Assembly (NCBI GenBank): GCA_003695725.1
Contig: RFHX01000044.1
Location: forward strand, 1-18,944
Direction: 5' to 3'
Length of the DNA stretch: 18,944 nt
DNA from: Candidatus Schekmanbacteria bacterium
GTDB taxonomy: Bacteria; Schekmanbacteria; GWA2-38-11; J061
Positions 1-8,333 of this stretch are shown piece by piece. Position 1 is the stretch's first letter. Each line of letters opens with the position of its first letter. A model generated the notes under the pieces. It did not search any database. It was not told the origin of the DNA and saw only the letters and a list, made by a program, of their open reading frames with translations. A program made the position numbers and the translations under genes.

Positions 1-2530
1 AACACTTGATAAAATCAATAAGTTGGAACCATCGATTTCCAGACTTTCAGATAATGCCCTCAAAGCTAAAACAGATGAATTCAAAAAACGTCTTTCCTCA
101 GGAGAAACTCTTGATGATATTTTGCCTGAAGCGTTTGCTGTTGTGAGAGAAGTCTCAAAAAGAACGCTCGGAATGCGTCATTTTGATGTGCAGTTGATCG
201 GTGGAATCGTTCTTCATATGGGAAAAATTGCAGAAATGAAAACAGGCGAGGGAAAAACGCTTGTTGCAACCCTACCTGTATATTTGAATGCTCTTGAAGG
301 CAAAGGTGTCCACATCGTAACAGTAAATGATTACTTGGCGAGAAGAGATTCCGAATGGATGGGAGAAATATATAAATTTTTAGGATTGTCAGTCGGACTT
401 ATTCAGCACGATATGGACGACGAAGAGCGTTATAAAGCATACCATTCCGACATTACCTATGGCACAAATAACGAATTTGGATTCGATTATTTAAGAGACA
501 ATATGAAATTCAGAAAGAAGGATATGTGCCAAGGTGAACTAAATTATGCAATCGTTGATGAAGTTGACAGCATACTTATCGATGAGGCAAGGACTCCGCT
601 AATCATTTCAGGACCTACCGATGATTCCACGGGGAAATATTATGCTGTCGATAAGATTGTGCCGCGACTGAAAGCCGAAGAGGATTACACAATCGAAGAA
701 AAGACGAGGACAGTGGCTTTGACAGAAGAAGGCGTTGCCAAGGCAGAAAAACTTCTTGGAGTAGATAATCTTTACGACCCAAAAAACATTGAGCTTATCC
801 ACCATGTAAATCAAGCCCTGAAGGCGCATACTCTCTTCAAGAGAGATGTAGATTATGTTGTCAAGGATGGAGAAGTCATAATAGTTGACGAATTTACAGG
901 CAGACTTATGCCTGGCAGAAGATATAGCGACGGATTGCACCAAGCCCTTGAAGCAAAAGAAGGGGTCAAGATTGAAAATGAAAATCAAACACTCGCTACC
1001 ATAACATTTCAGAATTACTTTAGAATGTATAAGAAATTGGCAGGTATGACGGGGACAGCTGATACAGAAGCAGAGGAATTTCAAAAGATATATAATCTTG
1101 AAGTTATAGTTATTCCCACAAATAAACCTTTACGAAGAATCGAACATCCTGATGTCATTTACAGGACAGAAGAGGAAAAATTTGAAGCCGTAGTAAATGA
1201 AATAGAGGATTGCTATAAAAGGGGACAACCTGTTTTGGTAGGAACGATATCCATCGAAAAATCTGAGCTTATCAGCAGGATGCTTAAAAAAAGAGGCATA
1301 AAACACAATGTCCTCAATGCAAAATATCATGAAAAAGAAGCGGAAATTATTGCTCAGGCAGGTAGGAAGCATGCAGTCACTATTGCAACGAATATGGCGG
1401 GAAGAGGCACAGATATAGTTTTGGGCGGCGTTGACCCTGTGACGAAGGAAAAAGATGTTGAAAGGGAAAGGGAAGTAATTGAATTGGGCGGACTGCATAT
1501 AATAGGTACAGAAAGGCACGAAAGCCGAAGAATTGACAATCAGCTCAGAGGTCGTTCTGGAAGGCAGGGGGACCCCGGTTCATCTCGTTTTTATCTTTCA
1601 ATGGAAGATGATCTTTTGAGAATTTTTGGAATGGATAAGACATCGAACCTTATGGAAAAGATAGGAATGGAAAGAGGACAGCCAATAGAACATTCTTTGG
1701 TAACCAAATCCATTGAGAGAGCGCAAAGGAATGTAGAATCTCACAATTTCAGCATCAGGAAACAGCTCCTCGAGTATGATGATGTAATGAATCAGCAAAG
1801 AGAAGTTGTATATCAAATGAGAAACGAGATTCTCGAAGCCGAGGATATCGAAGAAGTTGTGACAGATGTTATTGCAGATGTTGTTGAAGATGTATTTTCA
1901 CAGTATGAAATGGAAGAAGATCTCGAAGAACAGAGAAAAGGAATAGTTGATGCAATTAGCAGACTAAGCAGAGTCGATATAATTCAAGAAGGCATTTCTT
2001 TTGAGAACAATGAATATGAAGATGTTAAAGAGGCAGTAATAGATTTGCTTTTAAGAGTCTATAAAGAGAAGAGGGCTGACAGGAAGGCGAAAATCGGTTC
2101 TGAAGCAGATGAGCTTGAAAGAATGATCGTTCTTCAGGCAATTGACAATCATTGGAAAGACCATCTTCTTTCTATGGACCATTTGAAGGAAGGAATTGGA
2201 TTGCGAGGATATGGCCAGCTTGACCCTTTGGTTGAATATAAAAAGGAAGGTTTTGCAATGTTCTCAGAGATGGTTTCAAGGGCTAAAAATGACGCCTTCG
2301 AACATCTATTCAAGGTTGAGATTGTTGATGAAGCTGAAATGTATGAGAGACAGCAGAGAAGGCTTCAAAATATATCAATGAGTCATGGCGGTGAAGAGGG
2401 TGATACGAAAAAGAAGACGGTAAGACGCCAAGGGGCAAAAATCGGAAGAAATGAGCCATGTCCCTGTGGAAGCGGGAAAAAATACAAAAAATGCTGTGGT
2501 GCGGCAGGGCGTGTTACTGCCGGACAATGA
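1..2530 (+). CDS. secA: Protein translocase subunit SecA (5' end outside window)
   Basis: SecA is the ATPase that drives unfolded preproteins through the SecYEG channel at the inner membrane. The frame is open to the left edge (readable from base 2), so the apparent TTG start at 23 is internal; about 30 N-terminal residues are missing compared with the family. Numbering from that TTG, the Walker A motif GEGKT is at 75-79 and the Walker B DEVD at 179-182, followed by the [13 protein letters not shown] signature. The second ATPase domain has the [10 protein letters not shown] and [14 protein letters not shown] stretches. The extreme C terminus has the zinc-binding SEC-C motif ([16 protein letters not shown]), which in known SecAs contacts SecB and phospholipid. 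The visible 842 residues are collinear with the family and show no break. It is the first visible gene of a rightward run, 45 bases before a lipoprotein gene. Identity is certain. Confidence 0.98.
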   Translation, partial: TLDKINKLEPSISRLSDNALKAKTDEFKKRLSSGETLDDILPEAFAVVREVSKRTLGMRHFDVQLIGGIVLHMGKIAEMKTGEGKTLVATLPVYLNALEGKGVHIVTVNDYLARRDSEWMGEIYKFLGLSVGLIQHDMDDEERYKAYHSDITYGTNNEFGFDYLRDNMKFRKKDMCQGELNYAIVDEVDSILIDEARTPLIISGPTDDSTGKYYAVDKIVPRLKAEEDYTIEEKTRTVALTEEGVAKAEKLLGVDNLYDPKNIELIHHVNQALKAHTLFKRDVDYVVKDGEVIIVDEFTGRLMPGRRYSDGLHQALEAKEGVKIENENQTLATITFQNYFRMYKKLAGMTGTADTEAEEFQKIYNLEVIVIPTNKPLRRIEHPDVIYRTEEEKFEAVVNEIEDCYKRGQPVLVGTISIEKSELISRMLKKRGIKHNVLNAKYHEKEAEIIAQAGRKHAVTIATNMAGRGTDIVLGGVDPVTKEKDVEREREVIELGGLHIIGTERHESRRIDNQLRGRSGRQGDPGSSRFYLSMEDDLLRIFGMDKTSNLMEKIGMERGQPIEHSLVTKSIERAQRNVESHNFSIRKQLLEYDDVMNQQREVVYQMRNEILEAEDIEEVVTDVIADVVEDVFSQYEMEEDLEEQRKGIVDAISRLSRVDIIQEGISFENNEYEDVKEAVIDLLLRVYKEKRADRKAKIGSEADELERMIVLQAIDNHWKDHLLSMDHLKEGIGLRGYGQLDPLVEYKKEGFAMFSEMVSRAKNDAFEHLFKVEIVDEAEMYERQQRRLQNISMSHGGEEGDTKKKTVRRQGAKIGRNEPCPCGSGKKYKKCCGAAGRVTAGQ

Positions 2531-2575
2531 TGCATCTCATATTTCTTTTGAATCCATCTTAAGAAATTAACCAAA

Positions 2576-3358
2576 ATGTATAAACAAAAAAAATTATTTG
2601 TCTGTTTATTTCTAATAGCGTTCCTAATTTTTTCTTCCTGTAAAAGCGCTGAACAAAGAAAAGAAGAAGAAAGACTTGCAATACTATATCACAATGCAGG
2701 TGTTAAATTTTTTGCCGATGGCGACTATGAAAGAGCTCTTCGAAATTTTTCAAATGCTGTAAAGTATGACGAAAAAAATCCTTATTATTTGAATGACCTT
2801 GCATTGACCTATTCAATGTTGAGGGAATACGATACAGCTTTACGCTATTTCAGGAAAGCGCTGTCAATAAAACCAAACGAATCAGAGATTAGAAATGGTA
2901 TGGCTTCTACATTGGCAATACAAGGCGACCTTGCCGATGCAATAGTCGAGTGGAAGAAAGTAATCAATGACCCTCTTTATAAATCTCCCTCCATAGTCTA
3001 TTACAATTTAGGGAAAGCTTATTTTCAATTAGGTGATATTGATAGCGCAAAAAAAAGTTTTCATAATGTATTGAAGTATGACCCGAAAAATGTAGAAACC
3101 CTTTATTTCTTGGGCATAATTAGTGAAAAGCGCGGCAACTATGAAGAAGCTGCACGATATTATGAAAGGTCTATTGCCGCAAACCCTGATTTTGCTCCTT
3201 CTCATTATAATCTTGGAGTCAATTATTACTTGAGAAATCTTTACCCTGAAGCAGAAGCAGAGTTTAGGTGGATAGTCTATTCAGGCAAAGATGAGACTCT
3301 GAAAATCAAAGCGAAAGAATATTTAGATAAATTGAATACATCATTGAAAAACAAGTAA
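2576..3358 (+). CDS. TPR-repeat lipoprotein, PilW/Tgl-like
   Basis: This is a 260-residue protein with a lipoprotein signal: basic start (MYKQKK), hydrophobic core to residue 19 and a lipobox ending at Cys22 (FSSC). Lys follows the Cys, so there is no Asp inner-membrane retention signal and the outer membrane is the likely site. From about residue 35 to 250 it is almost entirely tetratricopeptide repeats, for example residues 35-68, 69-102, 139-172, 173-206 and 207-240, each with the G/A-Y-A-P spacing. Size and architecture resemble PilW/PilF/Tgl pilotins that assemble the type IV pilus secretin, but no pilus gene is nearby. It could equally be a generic TPR scaffold. No clear Shine-Dalgarno sequence precedes the ATG; the start is chosen because it gives a complete signal peptide. 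The 45-base gap after secA suggests cotranscription. Confidence 0.8.
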   Translation: MYKQKKLFVCLFLIAFLIFSSCKSAEQRKEEERLAILYHNAGVKFFADGDYERALRNFSNAVKYDEKNPYYLNDLALTYSMLREYDTALRYFRKALSIKPNESEIRNGMASTLAIQGDLADAIVEWKKVINDPLYKSPSIVYYNLGKAYFQLGDIDSAKKSFHNVLKYDPKNVETLYFLGIISEKRGNYEEAARYYERSIAANPDFAPSHYNLGVNYYLRNLYPEAEAEFRWIVYSGKDETLKIKAKEYLDKLNTSLKNK

Positions 3359-3408
3359 GAAAGAAGAAATATTAAACTCTGTTTTCATAAATCGATTGAT
3401 GATAGAAA

Positions 3409-4302
3409 ATGTCAAATATAGATGAGAAAGTCAGTGTTTATATCACGCCAACAAATTGCTGTAATCTCGTTTGCCGTTGTCCAAATGCTTCATTGCCTTA
3501 CCGAAATTTTTTAGAAGCCAATATTGTTTTTAGACTCCTCGAGGAGATAGCCTCTGATGGACTCTTCAACAAAATGGTAACATGGAGCGAGTTTGGTGAA
3601 TCATTTCTTCATAAGGACAATTTTGACTTCATAAAATTTGTCAAAGAAAAAAAACTAAATATTTATCTTTTGACAAATCTAACCCTTCTGTCACCAGAAG
3701 AAATCAAACTGCTAAGCGAAATTCTTTCAAGCGGAGATTTAGTGTGCCTAAATCTCGATTGGGGAAAAAAAATTTATGAAACCATTAGAAAAAATACATC
3801 CTACGAAAAAAAACTGGATGATATTTTAAAACTCATATTATTGAACAAGAATAAGAATATGACAGAGCGATTCAAGATTGAGATATGGTCAATCGATTAT
3901 GACATAGTATCAGACCAAGTGAGAAAAGAATTTTTCGAAGAAATCAAGTACTTGTCTGACCTTTATCAGTTTTCATACTCTGTGGGAAGATTGGAAAATG
4001 AAAAGGAATATGTTGATGTGAGTTTTCACAGCCGTGCAGAATCCAATTGGAAAGATTTTCTATTCATTAGCGGTAAACCAATGTGTGCAGGGCTAGAGGC
4101 CCCGCAACTTCATATACTTCCAAATGGAAGAGCAGTGCTTTGTTGCCATGATTGGAAAGGAGAAGTTGAGATTGGAAATGTTAAAAGTCAGTCCCTTCGT
4201 GAAATTTGGGAAAGCCAAAGGCGCATAGATATGGAAAGGTCGATTTTAGAAAGAAAGATAGATACAAAAATATGCAGACAATGCCTCCGTTTATCCAATT
4301 AA
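3409..4302 (+). CDS. Radical SAM/SPASM-type protein with atypical cysteine motif
   Basis: This 297-residue protein has the layout of a radical SAM enzyme with a C-terminal SPASM domain. The N-terminal TN-CNL-C-CPN stretch is where other members carry CX3CX2C, but here the cysteines are C17, C18, C22 and C24 and residue 25 is Pro, so the spacing is CX3CXC (or CX4CXC). The usual GEP motif appears as FGES at 62-65, followed by LHKD. The SPASM end is well formed: C226, then a PNGRAVLCCHDW segment with C245/C246, IGN at 255-257, an REIWES stretch and CX2C at C289/C292. The protein therefore probably still holds an auxiliary iron-sulfur cluster, while canonical binding of the SAM cluster is doubtful. 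No ribosome-binding site is obvious, and no precursor-peptide ORF fits the 50-base upstream or 27-base downstream gaps. The substrate is unknown. Confidence 0.8.
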   Translation: MSNIDEKVSVYITPTNCCNLVCRCPNASLPYRNFLEANIVFRLLEEIASDGLFNKMVTWSEFGESFLHKDNFDFIKFVKEKKLNIYLLTNLTLLSPEEIKLLSEILSSGDLVCLNLDWGKKIYETIRKNTSYEKKLDDILKLILLNKNKNMTERFKIEIWSIDYDIVSDQVRKEFFEEIKYLSDLYQFSYSVGRLENEKEYVDVSFHSRAESNWKDFLFISGKPMCAGLEAPQLHILPNGRAVLCCHDWKGEVEIGNVKSQSLREIWESQRRIDMERSILERKIDTKICRQCLRLSN

Positions 4303-4329
4303 AAGTGGAAAATCTATACGGGTTGGTCT

Positions 4330-5229
4330 ATGTTTCCTTCATATTTGAAAATCTGTGAATCTGAAGAGATAGAAAAGCGAATTGAAAAACTCAAAGATGT
4401 TTTGAAAGACTGTGTCCTTTGTCCTCACCAATGCCATGTAAACCGTCTTGCCGGCGAAAAAGGAAAATGCAGAGGAGGGGCAAATGCCAGAATATCGAGC
4501 GCCGCGCCTCACTTCGGTGAAGAATCTCCTCTTGTGGGAAGATTTGGTTCAGGAACAATTTTCTTGTCTCAATGTAATTTGGGGTGCCTCTTTTGCCAAA
4601 ACTACGATATCAGTCATTATGACAGCGGTATAGATGTTTCAGCGGAAGAGATTTCATATCATATGCTTGCACTCCAAAAAGCAGGGTGCCATAACATAAA
4701 TTTCGTTACACCAACACACTACATTCCAGAAATAGTGGAAGCCATAATGATAGCTTGCAGAAGAGGTTTGAAAATCCCGATTGTTTATAATTGTGGAGGA
4801 TATGAAAATGTAGAAATACTTGAATTGCTCGATGGTATTATTGATATCTATATGCCTGATGCAAAGTTCTATGATGATAAAATAGCGGCTAAATATACGA
4901 ATGCCAAAGACTATTCAAAACATATGAAGGAATCTCTTATAGAAATGCACAGACAGGTGGGAGATTTGAAGATAAATAAAGATGGAATTGCTGAAAGAGG
5001 TCTTTTAGTAAGACATTTAGTAATGCCTGGAATGATGGAAGATTCAAAAAGAATCTTGAAATTTATTTCAGATAAAATATCATCTGATACATATGTCAAT
5101 GTGATGGGGCAGTATCGTCCATGTCATAGGGCAAATGAATTTGCTGAAATAAATAGATATCCTAAAAGAAGTGAAATAGAAGAAGTTAAAAGATATGCTG
5201 AAAAATTTGGATTGAAAAGAGGGCTATGA
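4330..5229 (+). CDS. PflX-type radical SAM protein (COG1313-like)
   Basis: This is a 299-residue radical SAM protein of the group often annotated as a putative pyruvate-formate-lyase activating enzyme. The canonical CX3CX2C motif is C82-C86-C89 (CNLGCLFCQN) and would hold the SAM-binding [4Fe-4S] cluster. An extra N-terminal cysteine group, C28, C31, C35 and C47 (CVLCPHQC onward), is typical of the COG1313 branch and may bind another metal centre. Further family marks are the FVTPTHYIPEI stretch, YNCGGYE, DIYMPDAKFYD and the C-terminal MGQYRPCHRA. Such proteins are common in anaerobes, but no pyruvate formate-lyase or other glycyl-radical enzyme is in the window, so the target is unknown. The stop overlaps the queH start (ATGA), indicating translational coupling. 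No clear ribosome-binding site precedes the ATG. Confidence 0.88.
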   Translation: MFPSYLKICESEEIEKRIEKLKDVLKDCVLCPHQCHVNRLAGEKGKCRGGANARISSAAPHFGEESPLVGRFGSGTIFLSQCNLGCLFCQNYDISHYDSGIDVSAEEISYHMLALQKAGCHNINFVTPTHYIPEIVEAIMIACRRGLKIPIVYNCGGYENVEILELLDGIIDIYMPDAKFYDDKIAAKYTNAKDYSKHMKESLIEMHRQVGDLKINKDGIAERGLLVRHLVMPGMMEDSKRILKFISDKISSDTYVNVMGQYRPCHRANEFAEINRYPKRSEIEEVKRYAEKFGLKRGL

Positions 5230-5804
5230 AAGTGTCTGGGAAACTTCTTTTGCATACTTGCTGTGGACCCTGTGTTATTTATCCACTGCAAGTATTAGAA
5301 AAAAAATATGAAATTACAGCCTTCTTTTACAATCCTAACATCTTTCCTAAAAGTGAATATTTGAAAAGACAGGTTACGATGGAAAATTATTTGGAAGATA
5401 AAAAAATTCCAATCTTGTTTGCTCAACCTCGCGAAACTTATGATGATTTTTTGAAATCGGTTGAAGGCAACGAAGATAGAAGATGTGAAATCTGTTATCA
5501 TATACGGCTTGAAACTACAGCAAGAAGAGCCATTGAAGAAGGATTTGATAAGATTTCATCAACATTGTTATACAGTATTTATATGAAACATAAAAAGCTG
5601 AAAGAGATAGCAGTGGATATTGCCAATAGATATAAAATAGATTTTGTTTACGAAGATTTCAGAAAAGGTTGGAAAATCGGAGTGCAGGAATCTTTGAAAA
5701 TCGGAATGTACAGGCAGAAATATTGTGGATGCTCTTTCAGTCTTGAAGAAAGAAATCAGCGTATTATGGAAAAAGAAAGAAAAAAAAGAGGGGTGAAGCA
5801 ATAA
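5226..5804 (+). CDS. queH: Epoxyqueuosine reductase QueH
   Basis: QueH carries out the last step of queuosine synthesis, reducing epoxyqueuosine to queuosine in the anticodon loop of GUN-type tRNAs. It is the iron-sulfur alternative to the cobalamin enzyme QueG. The 192-residue length fits the family. All signature cysteines are visible: CCGPC at 12-16 after LLLHT, CX2C at C87/C90 (RRCEICYHIRL), and YRQKYCGC with C167 and C169. The STLL segment at 112-115 is also typical. The usual SPY that follows reads SIY here, a mild difference. The ATG overlaps the upstream radical SAM stop by four bases. No other queuosine gene (queC, queD, queE, queF, queA, tgt) is in the window, so the rest of the pathway, or salvage, must be elsewhere. 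Confidence 0.93.
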   Translation: MKVSGKLLLHTCCGPCVIYPLQVLEKKYEITAFFYNPNIFPKSEYLKRQVTMENYLEDKKIPILFAQPRETYDDFLKSVEGNEDRRCEICYHIRLETTARRAIEEGFDKISSTLLYSIYMKHKKLKEIAVDIANRYKIDFVYEDFRKGWKIGVQESLKIGMYRQKYCGCSFSLEERNQRIMEKERKKRGVKQ

Positions 5805-6046
5805 TGATGTTTGGCGATTTGGGAAAGATACTCTTCTTCACAGGCATATTAATAGCGGCAATCGGGTTATTTTTAATGCTTTCAAATACATTATCAGGCA
5901 AAATTCCTTTTATTGACAAATTAGGGAAACTTCCCGGTGATATCAGAATTGAAAAGAAGAATTTTTCATTCTACTTCCCTTTGACGACATGTATTATCAT
6001 AAGCATTATCCTTACTTTGATTTTAAGATTTTTCTTTAGAAGATGA
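5804..6046 (+). CDS. DUF2905 small membrane protein
   Basis: This 80-residue protein has two predicted membrane helices, about residues 8-27 and 55-77. The loop between them contains the GKLPGDIRIEKKNFSFYFP stretch characteristic of DUF2905, with the LPGDI core at 42-46. The family is widespread in bacteria and its function is unknown. Its ATG shares the last A of the queH stop (TAATG), and a purine-rich GAGGGGTGAAG stretch just upstream could serve as ribosome-binding site. A second ATG follows immediately at 5807, so the first Met is uncertain by one codon. It closes the rightward gene run and ends only 14 bases before the facing transporter gene, leaving no space for a terminator between them. 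Confidence 0.85.
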   Translation: MMFGDLGKILFFTGILIAAIGLFLMLSNTLSGKIPFIDKLGKLPGDIRIEKKNFSFYFPLTTCIIISIILTLILRFFFRR

Positions 6047-6060
6047 TTGTTTCGATTTTG

Positions 6061-8220
6061 TCAGACAAGTTCGCCGACAAATTTTCCTGAATTTCTAACA
6101 AGGACCACACTTGAAAAACCGCTAACAAGTTTTTCGATTCTTTTTGCATACTGCATTTCCGTTCCTGTCTCAGGGATCTTTAATCCAAGAAAAACTACAT
6201 CGGCGTCAAAGGATTCTTCTTTCATCATATCTTCTATGTCTCTGTTTTTATCTCTTAGTATTACCTTTCTTTCTGCAGGAATTCTTGTTGACGGAATCAA
6301 TTTTGAGAGGTTTTTCTCCATCTCTTGAGCAGACAATTCACTGCTTACAATACTTTTTACAGTAATAGTAGAGCGCCGCCATTCATTGTTTAATGAGAGA
6401 AGGTAAGCAAGCAGAAGCATCAAATCCCCATTATGCTGTTTTCCGCGCCACCAAATATCAATTTTTTTATTCTTCTTTTCAATGTCGAGTTTTGATATTT
6501 CGGCAATGATGACTGATTTTCCAAGATGACTTACTCGTCTCATAATTCTTAAATATGATGCAAGCCTTTCTGTATAGTTGCTCCATCCAAACATAAGTGT
6601 ATTTGATGTCAATCCTGCAATGCCCTGCGTTTGTGCCATATTTATTATTCCTTCTTCGAAATGTTCAACAACATTGACTTCACTGAAAGCGACAAGCTGT
6701 CTGAGATTTAGTGAATGGTCTATCGACTTTTCTTCTTCCTCGATTTTCTTTACATCATCTTCTGATTCCTTCTCAACGAGATTACAGACTGTCAATATAC
6801 CTCTGTCATGGTTGAGCCACGATGCAAAACGGACAAGATTGATTCTTTTTTCTACATCTCCCGCAAAAAGTAGAATATGGGGTCTCCAATTGCGAGGATT
6901 TTCTGGCAATGTCTTCAGGTTTAAGAGCGCATACCTGGCAAGCGAGAGCCAAAGTCCTCGCCGCAAATCACCCCAAGTTGCACGCATCTCACGGCGTCTA
7001 AGTAATGCCCATATTACCAATTCGGATATGATTGCGAGGATGCATGCGCTTTTGCTTATTACGAACATCACCCAAAAACATGCGAGTGCGCCAGCTAAAG
7101 ATAGAAAAGAGGGGACATTGATGCTTGGACGGTAGTAGGGGTCAGCAACGAGCTTTTCAAGTCCTGCTACAAGATTTATCATTCCATAAGTAGTTAGAAA
7201 GAAAATCGTTACAAAGGGCGCTACTGCATTCAGGTTTCCCAATAAAACGGCACAAAGCGCCAAAGTTGAAGATAATATGATTGAAGGAATAGACTCACCG
7301 CTTTTAAGCTGATACTTAGCAAACAGAGACGGTACTACACGGTCATTTGCAAGGGCTTGTAGTGTGCGGGGTGCGGCAAGAATACTGCCAACAGCGGAAG
7401 AGAATATGGCGCCCCATAGTCCCGGAATAACAAGAAGTGGAACAACAGCAACCTTTGTCCAAACCAAGCTGTCATTCAAAAGAAGTGAATTATCAGCGCT
7501 AAAAGCGAGAACAAAAGGCACAGTCAAATAAACGATAAAACCCACAATGACAGCACATAATGTTCCCAATGGTATTGCCTTTTGAGGATTCTTTAGGTCT
7601 CCTGACATACTTACACCTGCAAGAATTCCTGTAACAGCAGGGAAAAAAACCGCAAATACAGTCCAAAAGTCTTTTGCATCAGGATAATCGCCCCAAAGGA
7701 TTGGTTGGTGTTCTCCTATTTTTGTGCCTGCATACAAGGATAGTAGGGAAAGAAATATAAGAACTAAAACGGGGATTTGAGTTTTTAAAGTTATCTCTGG
7801 ACCTTTTAGTGAAATAATGGTTACAGCTATGACAACAATTGCTGCGACTAATTCAATAGGGAGATTTGGAAAAAGTATTCTCAAAGATTCTGCTAAACCA
7901 AAAGAGTAAAGTGTTACCGACAAAACTTGGGAGAGATATAAAGGTATTCCTATGGCACCTCCAATTTCCAGACCCAAACTTCTCGATACGATATAATAGG
8001 CACCTCCCACACCAACAGTCATATTTGTAGCTACGGCCGATACCGATAATGCAGTGACAAGGGATATTATATTCGAAAGCCCAATGATTGCCAGTGCGGG
8101 AAGTAATCCTGCATTTCCTACAACCCACCCGATTCTCAAATAAAGTATTACACCAAGTATTGTCAATATGGATGGTGTAAATACTCCAAGAAATGTATTC
8201 AATTTTCTTGGTATTTCCAT
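6061..8220 (-). CDS. SLC12-like cation-chloride cotransporter
   Basis: This 719-residue integral membrane protein belongs to the APC superfamily, cation-chloride cotransporter branch (SLC12, NKCC/KCC relatives). The first helix region (FLGVFTPSILTILGVILYLR, residues 10-29, then IGWVVGNAG) and the FFPAVTGILAGVSMSGDL-NPQKAIPLGT segment at 192-220 closely match animal NKCC proteins. About 12 hydrophobic segments lie before residue 405. The C-terminal cytosolic domain from about 440 starts with NWRP (444-447), the conserved opening of the SLC12 C-terminal domain. The ions carried cannot be read reliably from sequence. It lies 113 bases downstream of the trehalose synthase fusion on the same strand, which suggests an osmotic role. 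The ATG lacks a clear Shine-Dalgarno sequence but begins just before the first conserved helix. A plain amino-acid permease is less likely because of the NWRP domain. Confidence 0.9.
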   Translation of the reverse strand: MEIPRKLNTFLGVFTPSILTILGVILYLRIGWVVGNAGLLPALAIIGLSNIISLVTALSVSAVATNMTVGVGGAYYIVSRSLGLEIGGAIGIPLYLSQVLSVTLYSFGLAESLRILFPNLPIELVAAIVVIAVTIISLKGPEITLKTQIPVLVLIFLSLLSLYAGTKIGEHQPILWGDYPDAKDFWTVFAVFFPAVTGILAGVSMSGDLKNPQKAIPLGTLCAVIVGFIVYLTVPFVLAFSADNSLLLNDSLVWTKVAVVPLLVIPGLWGAIFSSAVGSILAAPRTLQALANDRVVPSLFAKYQLKSGESIPSIILSSTLALCAVLLGNLNAVAPFVTIFFLTTYGMINLVAGLEKLVADPYYRPSINVPSFLSLAGALACFWVMFVISKSACILAIISELVIWALLRRREMRATWGDLRRGLWLSLARYALLNLKTLPENPRNWRPHILLFAGDVEKRINLVRFASWLNHDRGILTVCNLVEKESEDDVKKIEEEEKSIDHSLNLRQLVAFSEVNVVEHFEEGIINMAQTQGIAGLTSNTLMFGWSNYTERLASYLRIMRRVSHLGKSVIIAEISKLDIEKKNKKIDIWWRGKQHNGDLMLLLAYLLSLNNEWRRSTITVKSIVSSELSAQEMEKNLSKLIPSTRIPAERKVILRDKNRDIEDMMKEESFDADVVFLGLKIPETGTEMQYAKRIEKLVSGFSSVVLVRNSGKFVGELV

Positions 8221-8333
8221 ATGTAAAAAGGTGTAAAAGTTTTTATCTTTTTAAAGGTACTGAAGCACTTAATAGAATCAAAATAAATGTTGTTTAATGA
8301 TTATTTATTCTCCAAAAAAAAGAATCTGCCTCT

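Noticed and set aside
3359-3408. Possible precursor peptide for the radical SAM/SPASM protein (RiPP system)
   Set aside because: The 50-base upstream and 27-base downstream gaps are too short for a peptide gene, and no transporter or peptidase of a RiPP cluster is present.
6047-7135. Several rightward open frames (6047-6328, 6144-6365, 6578-7135) opposite the SLC12-like gene
   Set aside because: They are antisense to well-conserved coding sequence, have no domain match by eye and no convincing ribosome-binding sites.
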